From positions 1 to 62,000 of the forward strand of contig NZ_JAAXCV010000016.1 of NCBI RefSeq assembly GCF_012911895.1: a stretch of DNA of 62,000 nucleotides. Reading direction: 5' to 3'. Each line of letters opens with the position of its first letter. Positions within the stretch are counted from its first letter, which is position 1. Shown one piece after another: positions 16,230 to 23,701 of the stretch. The notes under the pieces were generated by a model. It saw only the letters and a list, made by a program, of their open reading frames with translations, searched no databases and was not told where the DNA came from. This stretch comes from Bacillus sp. RO3 (GTDB lineage: Bacteria; Bacillota; Bacilli; Bacillales; Bacillaceae_B). The position numbers were made by a program, and so were the translations under genes.

Positions 16230-17300
16230 ATGGATTTTTTCAAGAAATTTCAATTTGTAGGAGGACGGATTGCCAAGACAGGGATTGCGGTCTTTCTAAC
16301 GGCACTTGTATGCGAGCTTATGGACTGGCCCGCAACCTTTGCCGTCATCACAGCCATTGTCACGATCGAGCCTACTGCTGCAAACTCAATCAAGAAAGCA
16401 TTCATCCGGTTCCCTGCTTCTGCCATAGGAGCATTATTTGCGGTGATCATTGCATCTCTTTTTGGAGATCGCCCCATTACATATGCTTTGGTCGCACTGC
16501 TCACCATCATCACGTGCCATAAACTTCATTTAAGTGCAGGCATCCTGGTTGCCACATTAACAGGGATCGCCATGATTCCCACCATACAGGATCATTATGT
16601 GGCTACTTTTTTTATCCGCCTTGGGACAACGACGATAGGACTGATTGTATCAACATTGGTAAACTTGTTGATCCTCCCGCCGAAATACTCGAATACGATT
16701 ACGGCCAACATTCACAATCTTTACTTTAAAACAGGAAATTTATTAGAAAAAAGAGGATCTGAGGTCCTTCAGAACCATTCCCTTCACAGGGATACCAAAT
16801 TCATCTTCAATGATATCCTAAGAGAAATAGATTCGACTGACACCCTGTGTGAGTATCAAAAAGAAGAGTGGAAGCTTCACCGTTCCAGTCGCCAGGAATT
16901 GCGTTACTTTCATTATGAGTATAAAAAGCTTAATCTTTTAAGACAGATCCTGTTTCATATCGGCAACTTAATCTATCTCCCCGTTCAGTATACATTCAGT
17001 GAGGAAGAGAAAGGTCGTATCTTACACGCGACTCAATCTCTGAAAGCAATCATGCACCACCCTTCCTTTCACATACCGGAGAAACATTTCACCTTAATGA
17101 AAGACTTACTGGATGAATTCTGGGAAGATCACGAGGGCCTTCATACAAAACCCTTCCAGTCCATGAAGCATCACTTTTCGTGTGAAACGGTCATGTTGTA
17201 TGAATTGCTGTCCATTCATGATCTTTTAGAGGAGCTCAGTGAAATCCATGTGTTGGAAGCTCAGCATCAGACTGTACTGGAAAAAACCTTACACCCTTAG
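16230..17300 (+). CDS. UPF0421 / aromatic acid exporter (ArAE) family protein, YgaE-like
   Basis: A 356-residue protein. Residues about 10-155 carry four to five membrane segments with the ArAE pattern (RIAKTGIAVFLTALVCELM, PTAANSIKKAF, RLGTTTIGLIVSTLVNLLILPP). The remaining about 200 residues are a soluble, mostly helical domain with charged stretches. It resembles B. subtilis YgaE. A role as an efflux carrier for organic acids is inferred from the family. RBS AGAGGG precedes ATG 16230. Confidence 0.85.
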   Translation: MDFFKKFQFVGGRIAKTGIAVFLTALVCELMDWPATFAVITAIVTIEPTAANSIKKAFIRFPASAIGALFAVIIASLFGDRPITYALVALLTIITCHKLHLSAGILVATLTGIAMIPTIQDHYVATFFIRLGTTTIGLIVSTLVNLLILPPKYSNTITANIHNLYFKTGNLLEKRGSEVLQNHSLHRDTKFIFNDILREIDSTDTLCEYQKEEWKLHRSSRQELRYFHYEYKKLNLLRQILFHIGNLIYLPVQYTFSEEEKGRILHATQSLKAIMHHPSFHIPEKHFTLMKDLLDEFWEDHEGLHTKPFQSMKHHFSCETVMLYELLSIHDLLEELSEIHVLEAQHQTVLEKTLHP

Positions 17301-17307
17301 GCATTTT

Positions 17308-17339
17308 AAAAAGGTATAGACCGGCATCTATACCTTTTT
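17308..17339. terminator. Bidirectional intrinsic terminator
   Basis: AAAAAGGTATAGA pairs with TCTATACCTTTTT. It separates the convergent YgaE-like and acyl-CoA dehydrogenase genes. Confidence 0.88.
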
Positions 17340-17349
17340 GCATGAAATC

Positions 17350-18516
17350 TTATTTTAAAGCATCCTTGGCCAGCAAACTTATGACCATATCATCCATGGG
17401 AGGGTTATGGAGACCAGCCCTCACGTCTCGATAATATCGCTGCATCGGATTGGAGCGGAATAGACTTCTTGCTCCAACAATCCTCATGGCTTCATCCACA
17501 ATGTGAAAGGCACTGTTGGTAACAACATGTTTAACGGAAGCAAGCTCCGAAGCCATGTTTCTCCTTTTGGCCGGCTCCCTCCCCCATTTATCTGCCACAG
17601 AGTATAGGATTTGTCTGGCCTTGAAAAGTTCCAATTCAATTTCCCCGATTTTCCGTTGAACTTCAGGTACATCTTTGATGGGCCCTGGCAGGCTGTTTGG
17701 TGAATACTCCTTCGCAAACCGGACTGCGTAGTTGCGAGCGGCTATTGCAACACCTATATAACAAGCGGGTATGTGCAATAACCATGCCTTTGGAACATCT
17801 TTCTTCCCCCTTGGATTCACACTATCACGCTCCACTAATGCAGACAGTGGGAGCTCTACATCTAGAAGGACGAGATCATCACTGCCGGTCCCCTTCATGG
17901 AAATGGTATCCCACGTTTCTTCAACCTTCACTCCCTGCACATGATGATTCACCAGGAAGAACCCTTTCTCTTCAGAATCACCAATTGTGGCGGATACTAA
18001 CGAATAGTCAAGGACCCTGGCCATGGAAGTAAAGGTTTTCCGGCCGTTCAACAGCCAACCCTTTTCGGTTTTCACTGCCTTGGTCTGGGGAAGCCCTCCC
18101 CTGGTCGGGCTTCCGGTTGCCGGCTCTGTTGCCGCCCGATTAATGAGTGCCTTGTTTGTGACAATTTCCTCACAAAGTCCCTTGAATACTTCTTCATCCC
18201 ATATCCTGTTTTCCGTCATTTCCATCAGTCCGCCTAAATGCCAACCAATGGACAGTGCTGTTGCTGCATCCCCGGTTGCCAGCCTTTCTTGTATCATTAC
18301 GAGTTCATATAAACTGATTTCTTCTCCCCCGTATTCCTTGGGCAGAGTTAATGTCCCATATCCCTTTTTCTTCAGATCATTGAAATTCTCATATGGAAAG
18401 ACGTCTTCCCTGTCATACCCTTCCCCACGTTCCGAGAACACGTCAGCCAGCCCACCGGCCAACTCCAAAAGCTTTCTTTGTCGGTCATTCTGTATATAAG
18501 GTTCATATAAGTCCAT
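17350..18516 (-). CDS. Acyl-CoA dehydrogenase family protein, YdbM-like
   Basis: A 388-residue FAD enzyme of the acyl-CoA dehydrogenase fold: N-terminal helical domain (DREDVFPYENFNDLKKKGYGTLTLPKEYGGEE), a central beta domain (INRAATEPATGSPTRGGLP, RKTFTSMA) and a C-terminal helical domain (YYRDVRAGLHNPPMDD). It oxidises acyl-CoA thioesters or a related acyl substrate. The usual catalytic Glu position cannot be fixed by eye, so a non-CoA substrate is possible. It looks like B. subtilis YdbM. ATG 18516 is chosen for AGGAGGTG nine bases upstream. Confidence 0.85.
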   Translation of the reverse strand: MDLYEPYIQNDRQRKLLELAGGLADVFSERGEGYDREDVFPYENFNDLKKKGYGTLTLPKEYGGEEISLYELVMIQERLATGDAATALSIGWHLGGLMEMTENRIWDEEVFKGLCEEIVTNKALINRAATEPATGSPTRGGLPQTKAVKTEKGWLLNGRKTFTSMARVLDYSLVSATIGDSEEKGFFLVNHHVQGVKVEETWDTISMKGTGSDDLVLLDVELPLSALVERDSVNPRGKKDVPKAWLLHIPACYIGVAIAARNYAVRFAKEYSPNSLPGPIKDVPEVQRKIGEIELELFKARQILYSVADKWGREPAKRRNMASELASVKHVVTNSAFHIVDEAMRIVGARSLFRSNPMQRYYRDVRAGLHNPPMDDMVISLLAKDALK

Positions 18517-18712
18517 TAAAATCAGCACCTCCTCATTGACACCTAACGCTATGACGTTCTTTTATTCATCATAAACAATTCCCATCTCTAACTCAACGAT
18601 ATTGTTTACTAATCTGATCGGAATACAATTTTTACTATAATCCGTATAGATTCATTTTCAACTAACCATTCTAAGGGTAGGCTACTTGTATGTTTTTTAG
18701 GAGGGAACTGCC

Positions 18713-19222
18713 TTGAGACGTAATAAGAATAAACTTTACATACTGATTCTTATGCTCCTTTCATGGGTATTCCTGTTTCTTGCAGGAAAAGAAAGCATAA
18801 AGAAATATTTACCCGCTTCAATCTTTATGTCCATTCTCGTTTATTGTGAAAATGTGATAGCGGAGAAAAAGAAATGGTGGATGATCACAACGAAATTAGT
18901 TCCGAAAGCAAACGGAATCCTGCCCTTTGTCATCGGGGTATTTCTATCCGGCTCCGTATGGATTTTGAAATTAACGTATTCGAACTTTTATCTCTATGTG
19001 GTAGTCAATCTTTTGGTCGATGCATTCTTTACATACCCCTTTTACTCCATTTTCAAAAAGATGGGGGTATGGAGGATGGTCCGCATGAAGCAATATCAGT
19101 TATCCATGTTGTTTTTTATTAAGTCCATACTCATGTATGCTTTTCAGAAATATATCAGTGATCGGTTCTTTTCCATTTCTCTTTCGAATACCGGCAGTGA
19201 ATCACTTGACCGGAATCAATGA
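18713..19222 (+). CDS. Membrane protein, CBO0543-like
   Basis: A 169-residue protein with about four to five hydrophobic segments. The pattern PASIFMSILVYCENVIAEKKKWW, then FVIGVFLSGSVWILKLTY and a C-terminal FKKMGVWRMVRMKQYQ, resembles the CBO0543 group of small Firmicute membrane proteins. The function is unknown. It starts at TTG 18713 after a strong AGGAGGG. It is monocistronic. Confidence 0.7.
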   Translation: MRRNKNKLYILILMLLSWVFLFLAGKESIKKYLPASIFMSILVYCENVIAEKKKWWMITTKLVPKANGILPFVIGVFLSGSVWILKLTYSNFYLYVVVNLLVDAFFTYPFYSIFKKMGVWRMVRMKQYQLSMLFFIKSILMYAFQKYISDRFFSISLSNTGSESLDRNQ

Positions 19223-19240
19223 AAAGCCGTCTATTCGAAA

Positions 19241-19278
19241 GAAAAGACCTGCTGCCAGTGGAGGCAGCAGGTCTTTTC
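19241..19278. terminator. Bidirectional intrinsic terminator
   Basis: GAAAAGACCTGCTGCC pairs with GGCAGCAGGTCTTTTC. It is strong and GC-rich, and lies between two convergent genes. Confidence 0.85.
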
Positions 19279-19285
19279 ATAGATA

Positions 19286-20743
19286 TTAAGAAGCGTTTTC
19301 TTTGTCTTCTGCTTTATAGCCTTGTTCCCAGAATTCTGCATTCTTGATGCCAAGCTTTGTAGAGTTAAAGACTGGATCAAGACCTTGCTTCTTCTGTTCT
19401 TCATAGTCCTTCAGTGCTTTCAGGGCAGGTTTGGCCAGAATGAGAATAGCGATGAGGTTCAGCCACACCATGATACCTAGACCGATATCACCCAGTGCCC
19501 ATGCCAATGCAGCCTCTCTCACTGCTCCATAGAATGTTGCTACAAGAAGGACAACCTTTAAAATGGTCATCGCCACTTTTGAATTTTTCCCTCTCAGTAA
19601 GTAAGCGACATTCGTTTCTGCCATATAATAGTAGGCCATAATGGTTGTAAAGGCAAAGAAGAATAAGGCGATGGCGACGAATGATGCTCCGAATCCAGGA
19701 ATGACAGATTCAATGGCTGCCTGTGTATAGCCAGGACCGGCTTCGACTCCTTCTAAATTGTTTGCAAGCATGGTTCCATCAGGTGCTTCTGTATTGAAAG
19801 AACCTGTGAACAAGATCATAAACGCTGTTGCCGAGCATACAAGAAGGGTATCGATATAAACGGAAAACGCTTGAACCAACCCTTGTTTTGCAGGATGGGA
19901 AACCTCTGCAGCAGCTGCGGCGTGAGGTCCTGTACCCTGACCTGCTTCATTGGAATAAATCCCACGTTTTACACCCCATGACACGGCCATCCCGATGATT
20001 CCACCAAAAGCCGAATCAAAACCGAATGCGCTCTTGAAGATCAAGGCAAAAACCGCAGGGACTTCAGTTATATTCATTCCCACAATGATCAGAGAAAGAA
20101 GGATATAGGCAATGGCCATAAATGGCACAACATAAGAAGCAACTCCGGCAATACGTTTTACACCACCAAAGATGATGACGCCGATGACGACGACTAGACC
20201 GATCCCTGTTACGGTAGTGCTAAGACCAAATGCATTTTCAAGACCTAATGCAATGGAGTTTGATTGAATTCCAGGCATCAGTATACTCATTGCAAGTAGC
20301 GTGGCAATTGAAAACAGTACAGCATACCATTTCCAGCCGATCCCTTTTTCAATATAATAAGCCGGCCCTCCACGGTATTCCCCATCCTGCTTCACCTTGT
20401 AAATTTGAGCAAGAGTGGATTCGATGAAGGCGCTGCTTGCCCCGATGAACGCGATTGTCCACATCCAGAAAACCGCTCCCGGTCCACCGAAAGCAATGGC
20501 CGTTGCCGTACCGGCAATATTCCCCGTCCCGACACGACCCGACAATGAAAGAGCCAGAGCCTGGAATGAAGATACCCCCGCACTGGAGCTTCCACCTTTA
20601 AACATTTGAATGACCATGTCTTTAAACAATCTTACCTGTAAAAACTTCGTTAAAATAGAAAATAGTAAGCCTACCCCAAGACAAAAATAAATCATGACCG
20701 GTGACCAAAGTATCCCTACCAGTTCGCCAATAAAAGCTTCCAC
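19286..20743 (-). CDS. Alanine/glycine:cation symporter (AGCS) family transporter
   Basis: A 485-residue protein with about 10-11 membrane segments, taking up alanine, glycine or glutamine with Na+ or H+. Family motifs include FQALALSLSGRVGTGNIAGTATAIAFGGPGAVFWMW, IESTLAQIYK, YRGGPAYYIEKG and SNEAGQGTGPHAAAAAEV. It is similar to B. subtilis AlsT/GlnT-type proteins. Start GTG 20743 has a GGGGG-type RBS. No amino-acid riboswitch was seen upstream. Confidence 0.92.
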   Translation of the reverse strand: MEAFIGELVGILWSPVMIYFCLGVGLLFSILTKFLQVRLFKDMVIQMFKGGSSSAGVSSFQALALSLSGRVGTGNIAGTATAIAFGGPGAVFWMWTIAFIGASSAFIESTLAQIYKVKQDGEYRGGPAYYIEKGIGWKWYAVLFSIATLLAMSILMPGIQSNSIALGLENAFGLSTTVTGIGLVVVIGVIIFGGVKRIAGVASYVVPFMAIAYILLSLIIVGMNITEVPAVFALIFKSAFGFDSAFGGIIGMAVSWGVKRGIYSNEAGQGTGPHAAAAAEVSHPAKQGLVQAFSVYIDTLLVCSATAFMILFTGSFNTEAPDGTMLANNLEGVEAGPGYTQAAIESVIPGFGASFVAIALFFFAFTTIMAYYYMAETNVAYLLRGKNSKVAMTILKVVLLVATFYGAVREAALAWALGDIGLGIMVWLNLIAILILAKPALKALKDYEEQKKQGLDPVFNSTKLGIKNAEFWEQGYKAEDKENAS

Positions 20744-20923
20744 GGCATTTCCCCCTTTTTTTGTATAAATGTTCTAACTATTAAGAATTATATTTTATTT
20801 GACACATTTTAGACAATCTTTTTTTGTTGATCCACCCAATAAAAAGAGGAAAAACCCTTATAAGACAAGACTTTTTTACTTATAAAAAAAGTTTGGGGCA
20901 TCTTAAAAAAGGAGGTGAAAAAT

Positions 20924-21172
20924 ATGTCTAGAAGAAAACTTCTTGTCCCAGAATCCAGAAAGGCCATGGATGATCTGAAAGCAAAAGTTTCAGGTGTCCA
21001 ACAACCGGATGAGGCAAAATATGAGGCGGCAAGAGAACAGGGTATTCCTCTACAAAAGGGATATAACGGGAAGCTGACATCAGAGCAGGCAGGGAAAGTA
21101 GGCGGCAGGATCGGTGGAAATATGGTGAAGGAACTTGTGAGGATGGCCCAGGAGAATATGAACAAGAAATAG
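20924..21172 (+). CDS. Alpha/beta-type small acid-soluble spore protein
   Basis: An 82-residue SASP. These proteins coat and protect spore DNA. The N-terminal part (KLLVPESRKAMDDLKAKVSG) holds the GPR-protease-type region in altered form. The C-terminal signature GKLTSEQAGKVGGRIGGNMVKELV is the DNA-binding helix. The usual KYEIA sequence is changed to AKYEAAREQG. It starts at ATG 20924 within AGGAGGTGAAAAATATG. No clear sigma-G promoter was found. It shows that the organism forms spores. Confidence 0.93.
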   Translation: MSRRKLLVPESRKAMDDLKAKVSGVQQPDEAKYEAAREQGIPLQKGYNGKLTSEQAGKVGGRIGGNMVKELVRMAQENMNKK

Positions 21173-21246
21173 AACCAACAGCGGGGTGGTAACCAAATTC
21201 TGTTTCAATATGTAAAGATGCATGCCGAAGAGATGTTTGAGCATTT

Positions 21247-21288
21247 AAAAAGCTGACATCCAGTACAAGATACTGCCATGTCAGCTTC
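21247..21288 (-). terminator. Intrinsic terminator of the DUF421 gene
   Basis: On the minus strand AAGCTGACAT pairs with ATGTCAGCTT and is followed by TTTT. It overlaps the end of the gene. Confidence 0.7.
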
Positions 21289-21805
21289 GCTCCTTGGGAT
21301 ATCCTTTAACATGCTTCATGACTCCTCTGTTTGGGTCATGTGTTTTGCCAATCACTGAAAAACCTCCGTCTGCCTCTAAAATAACCATATTCACCTCTTG
21401 CATCGAGGCATACCCATTATCACGCACTGCCTGAAAGACATCCATCTCCGCTATTCTTTCCTTTTTCATCCTCTCTTTGATGAAATGATCACGGTAGAAT
21501 AGTAAGCTTGGTGATGATTTAACTAATTGGTCCACATTGTGAAATCGGACAGATAACCAGGCCACAATGTACTGCATTCCAATTAATACAAGATATGCTG
21601 TAATCCCCTCGGCTAAAGGTACTTTTTTATTCAACAGGATAATTCCCAATACGGATCCAATTCCAACCGTTACCACTAGGTCAAAAGCATTCATCTTAGA
21701 TAACGTTCGTTTCCCAGAGACTCTCAACAGGATGATCAAAGCCACATAAGCCAGTACTCCCACGATCAAAATACGATAGATTCCATACCAAGTTCCAAAA
21801 AACAT
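21281..21805 (-). CDS. DUF421 domain membrane protein, YetF-like
   Basis: A 174-residue protein: three N-terminal membrane segments, with RVSGKRTLSKMNAFDLVVTVGIGSVLG typical of the family, followed by a cytoplasmic domain (SPSLLFYRDHFIKERMKKERI, VNMVILEADGGFSVI). YetF/YrbG relatives in B. subtilis are linked to spore germination, but their molecular role is not known. RBS AAGGTGAT precedes ATG 21805. Confidence 0.85.
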   Translation of the reverse strand: MFFGTWYGIYRILIVGVLAYVALIILLRVSGKRTLSKMNAFDLVVTVGIGSVLGIILLNKKVPLAEGITAYLVLIGMQYIVAWLSVRFHNVDQLVKSSPSLLFYRDHFIKERMKKERIAEMDVFQAVRDNGYASMQEVNMVILEADGGFSVIGKTHDPNRGVMKHVKGYPKERS

Positions 21806-21876
21806 CTTTTATCACCTTATACTTCGTTTTTTTTTTCGATTCCTTAGAAGCAACGTCCAAAACATTCAATCCCTGA

Positions 21877-22524
21877 TCAGTTGGCCCGAAGAACCTCTTT
21901 TAACTTATCAAGGTCCTGATATATTTTCTTTTCTAAAGAGCGGTTGTAAAAAATCGAAGCAGGGTGATAGGTCGGAAAGATGGAGTAGCTTTCTTCGCTC
22001 ATGATCCATTCATTGGAATGGAGATCCTTGAGCCTCCTCACTTTCGATTCAATTAATCGGCCGTGAACCTCAGAGATCGTGCAGCCCTTTCCCAACAGCC
22101 TCTGTAAACCGATATTGCCCAACGTCACAAGCTGTTTTGGCTTTATGTGTTGAAGCTCGTAATCAAGGATCGGCGCATGTGCCAGCTGTTCTTTCAGATT
22201 AGGGGCTCTGTTATATTTCTTCTCTTCCCCCTCTTTTGATACTACTTTATAGGGTCTGCTTCTGACCGTGGAGGTAAAGTATATGTCTTCTCTTGGAACC
22301 TTAAGATATTGAAAGAACTCATCCAGCACTTTACCCGCGCGACCGCTGAACGGTATCCCATTATGAATTTCCGTTTCACCCGGGGCTTCCCCGACGATCA
22401 TGATAGTGGGGTGCTCGGGTCCTCTCCCATATACGAACCCTTCGCAGGCATAGGGCTCCATCCTTTTCTTGCAGATCTCGACTAATTCTTCCGGCAGCAC
22501 GTGCATCATCCTTTGTTTATTCAT
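21877..22524 (-). CDS. Uracil-DNA glycosylase superfamily protein
   Basis: A 215-residue protein with the UDG fold. Motif A is VGEAPGETE, followed by PFSGRAGK, and the C-terminal motif is TYHPASI. These define family 4/5-like enzymes that excise uracil or related lesions. Only two cysteines (EICKKRMEPYAC) are placed near the N-terminus, so the 4Fe-4S cluster of classic family 4 may be incomplete. The start is ATG 22524 or GTG about 21 bases further in, which has AAAGG at good spacing. The longer reading frame upstream overlaps the divergent gene and is not coding. Confidence 0.82.
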   Translation of the reverse strand: MNKQRMMHVLPEELVEICKKRMEPYACEGFVYGRGPEHPTIMIVGEAPGETEIHNGIPFSGRAGKVLDEFFQYLKVPREDIYFTSTVRSRPYKVVSKEGEEKKYNRAPNLKEQLAHAPILDYELQHIKPKQLVTLGNIGLQRLLGKGCTISEVHGRLIESKVRRLKDLHSNEWIMSEESYSIFPTYHPASIFYNRSLEKKIYQDLDKLKEVLRAN

Positions 22525-22631
22525 TACAGTTGTTATTCCCACAGAACAAACACTGTACACATTCCCATGTTTATTTCGCCTTAAGAACAGGAATAGTATG
22601 GTTACAACAACAAACAAAGGAGATGGATCAG

Positions 22632-23054
22632 GTGTCACAAGCTGAACTGAAACAACAGATTTTAAACGTTCTTGAGGACAGTAAGGTAGGGACGCTGGCA
22701 ACGGTGAAAAACAATAAGCCCCATTCCCGTTATATGACATTTTCACATGATGAATTTACCCTCTATACCCCAACAAATAAGGAAACCCATAAGACAGATG
22801 AAATCGAGGATAACCCCAACGTTCATATTCTTCTCGGTTATGAGGGTGAAGGGTATGGGGATACCTTCGTTGAAATCGAAGGGCTCGCTTCCATCGAAGA
22901 ATCGTCTCATTATAAAGAAAAGCTGTGGAATGACCATATGGAGAAATGGTTTAAGGGACCTGATGATCCCGAATACATCGTTCTGAAAATCCAGCCCACC
23001 AGCATCCGTTTGATGAATGATGAGAGTGATTCCCCGCAGACATTTGAATTATAG
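22632..23054 (+). CDS. Pyridoxamine-5'-phosphate oxidase-like general stress protein (YdaG/GS26-like)
   Basis: A 140-residue split-barrel flavin-binding protein. It begins AELKQQILNVLEDSKVGTLATVKNNKPHSRYMTF, the signature of the general-stress-protein-26 group, with HTDEIEDNPNVHILLGYEG in the middle. Members bind FMN and are induced in general stress, with unclear activity. GTG 22632 is preferred because AAAGGAG at 22616-22622 is nine bases upstream. ATG 22623 directly abuts that site. It is divergent from the glycosylase gene. Confidence 0.82.
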   Translation: MSQAELKQQILNVLEDSKVGTLATVKNNKPHSRYMTFSHDEFTLYTPTNKETHKTDEIEDNPNVHILLGYEGEGYGDTFVEIEGLASIEESSHYKEKLWNDHMEKWFKGPDDPEYIVLKIQPTSIRLMNDESDSPQTFEL

Positions 23055-23057
23055 TTG

Positions 23058-23086
23058 TTGACAACCTTATGAAAAGATGATATATT
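23058..23086 (+). promoter_or_regulatory. Strong sigma-A promoter of the candidate RNA
   Basis: TTGACA (23058-23063), a 17-bp spacer, then TATATT (23081-23086). It is directly after the stress-protein stop codon and no protein gene follows. Confidence 0.75.
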
Positions 23087-23093
23087 TGTTTAT

Positions 23094-23431
23094 TGTAATC
23101 TTGTAACATACATTGAAACGATTAGAGAAGATAATTCGTAATTCTATTCTGTTTTGATTTAACAACTTATTCACACTGGATCGGCTTCGGAGCCGTTAGG
23201 ATGTAAGAGAGGTAGGGCTTACGTCGTTTAGGTATATCAGACGACTCAAGGAATTGCCCGCGGCTGTTTATTATCTGCAAACGTTCAAGATATAAATATA
23301 TTACTTGTGATGTTGCAAGTTACAGAGTTGTCTTTATCCGATTAAGGCAGCACAGAGGGATCGCTAACGGGATGATTAGCCCTCTGTAAGAAAAAACACC
23401 TCAAAAGTGCTGACTTTTGAGGTGTTTTTTT
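23094..23431 (+). ncRNA. Candidate structured non-coding RNA (about 340 nt)
   Basis: It runs from the predicted start of the promoter to a strong terminator, with no reading frame that has a ribosome-binding site. Several hairpins are readable: CGGCT-TCGG-AGCCG near 23181-23195, GTAAG-CTTAC (23203-23222 region), GTCGT-ACGAC (23223-23245), ACTTG-CAAGT (23303-23320) and ACAGAGGG-CCCTCTGT (23351-23387). It does not match the remembered consensus of tmRNA, RNase P, SRP or 6S RNA. It could also be a leader whose gene lies elsewhere, but the terminator argues for a free RNA. Confidence 0.5.
23391..23431 (+). terminator. Strong intrinsic terminator
   Basis: AAAAAACACCTCAAAAGT pairs with ACTTTTGAGGTGTTTTTT around GCTG, followed by T. 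It is on the plus strand at the end of the candidate RNA. Confidence 0.92.
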
Positions 23432-23500
23432 GTATTTGATGTAAATTATGACTAATTTATAGACTGTAGCGTATTTTCCATGTAAGAATGCACAGCGGGA

Positions 23501-23660
23501 ATCCGTTTTATTTTCAATTTCTGGATTTTATTTTCAATTCTAGGATTTTATTTTCAATTCTAGGATTTTATTTTCAAATCCCCATTTTTATTTTCAATTC
23601 CAAGATTTTATTTTCAAATCCCCATTTTTATTTTCAATTCCAAGATTTTATTTTCAAATC
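23501..23660. repeat. Eight tandem 20-bp repeats, AT-rich
   Basis: Each unit contains the invariant core TTTTATTTTCAA, and the unit starts at 23501 and recurs every 20 bp through 23641. Only the 5-6 bases between cores vary (for example GATTTTATTTTCAATTC, or CATTTTTATTTTCAATTC, or AAGATTTTATTTTCAAATC). Units 5 and 7 and units 6 and 8 are identical, which suggests recent duplication of a 40-bp pair. It is directly beyond the 3' end of the following convergent ABC gene. Confidence 0.93.
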
Positions 23661-23701
23661 CCCGTTTTTCAATACACAACTCTCTCATCACACCATCCAC
23701 C

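Larger units (their letters stand above)
23055..23701. other. 647-bp region without protein genes
   Basis: It contains a perfect promoter (23058-23086), a candidate structured RNA ending in a strong terminator (23391-23431), and eight 20-bp tandem repeats (23501-23660). A 100-codon frame in the repeats (23488-23790) is an artefact of low-complexity sequence. Confidence 0.75.

Noticed and set aside
20889..20912. Sigma-G promoter of the SASP gene
   Set aside because: CATCTTA has a -10-like form, but it lies too close to the ribosome-binding site and no -35 is in place.
22525..22746. N-terminal extension of the uracil-DNA glycosylase-like protein
   Set aside because: It overlaps the divergent stress-protein gene and the extra residues do not match the family.
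23094..23431. tmRNA, RNase P RNA, SRP RNA or 6S RNA
   Set aside because: The conserved sequence marks of these RNAs as remembered (for example the tmRNA tag frame or the RNase P P4 helix) are not visible.
23501..23660. CRISPR array
   Set aside because: The unit is 20 bp with only 5-6 variable bases between cores; there are no spacer-sized unique segments and no cas genes.
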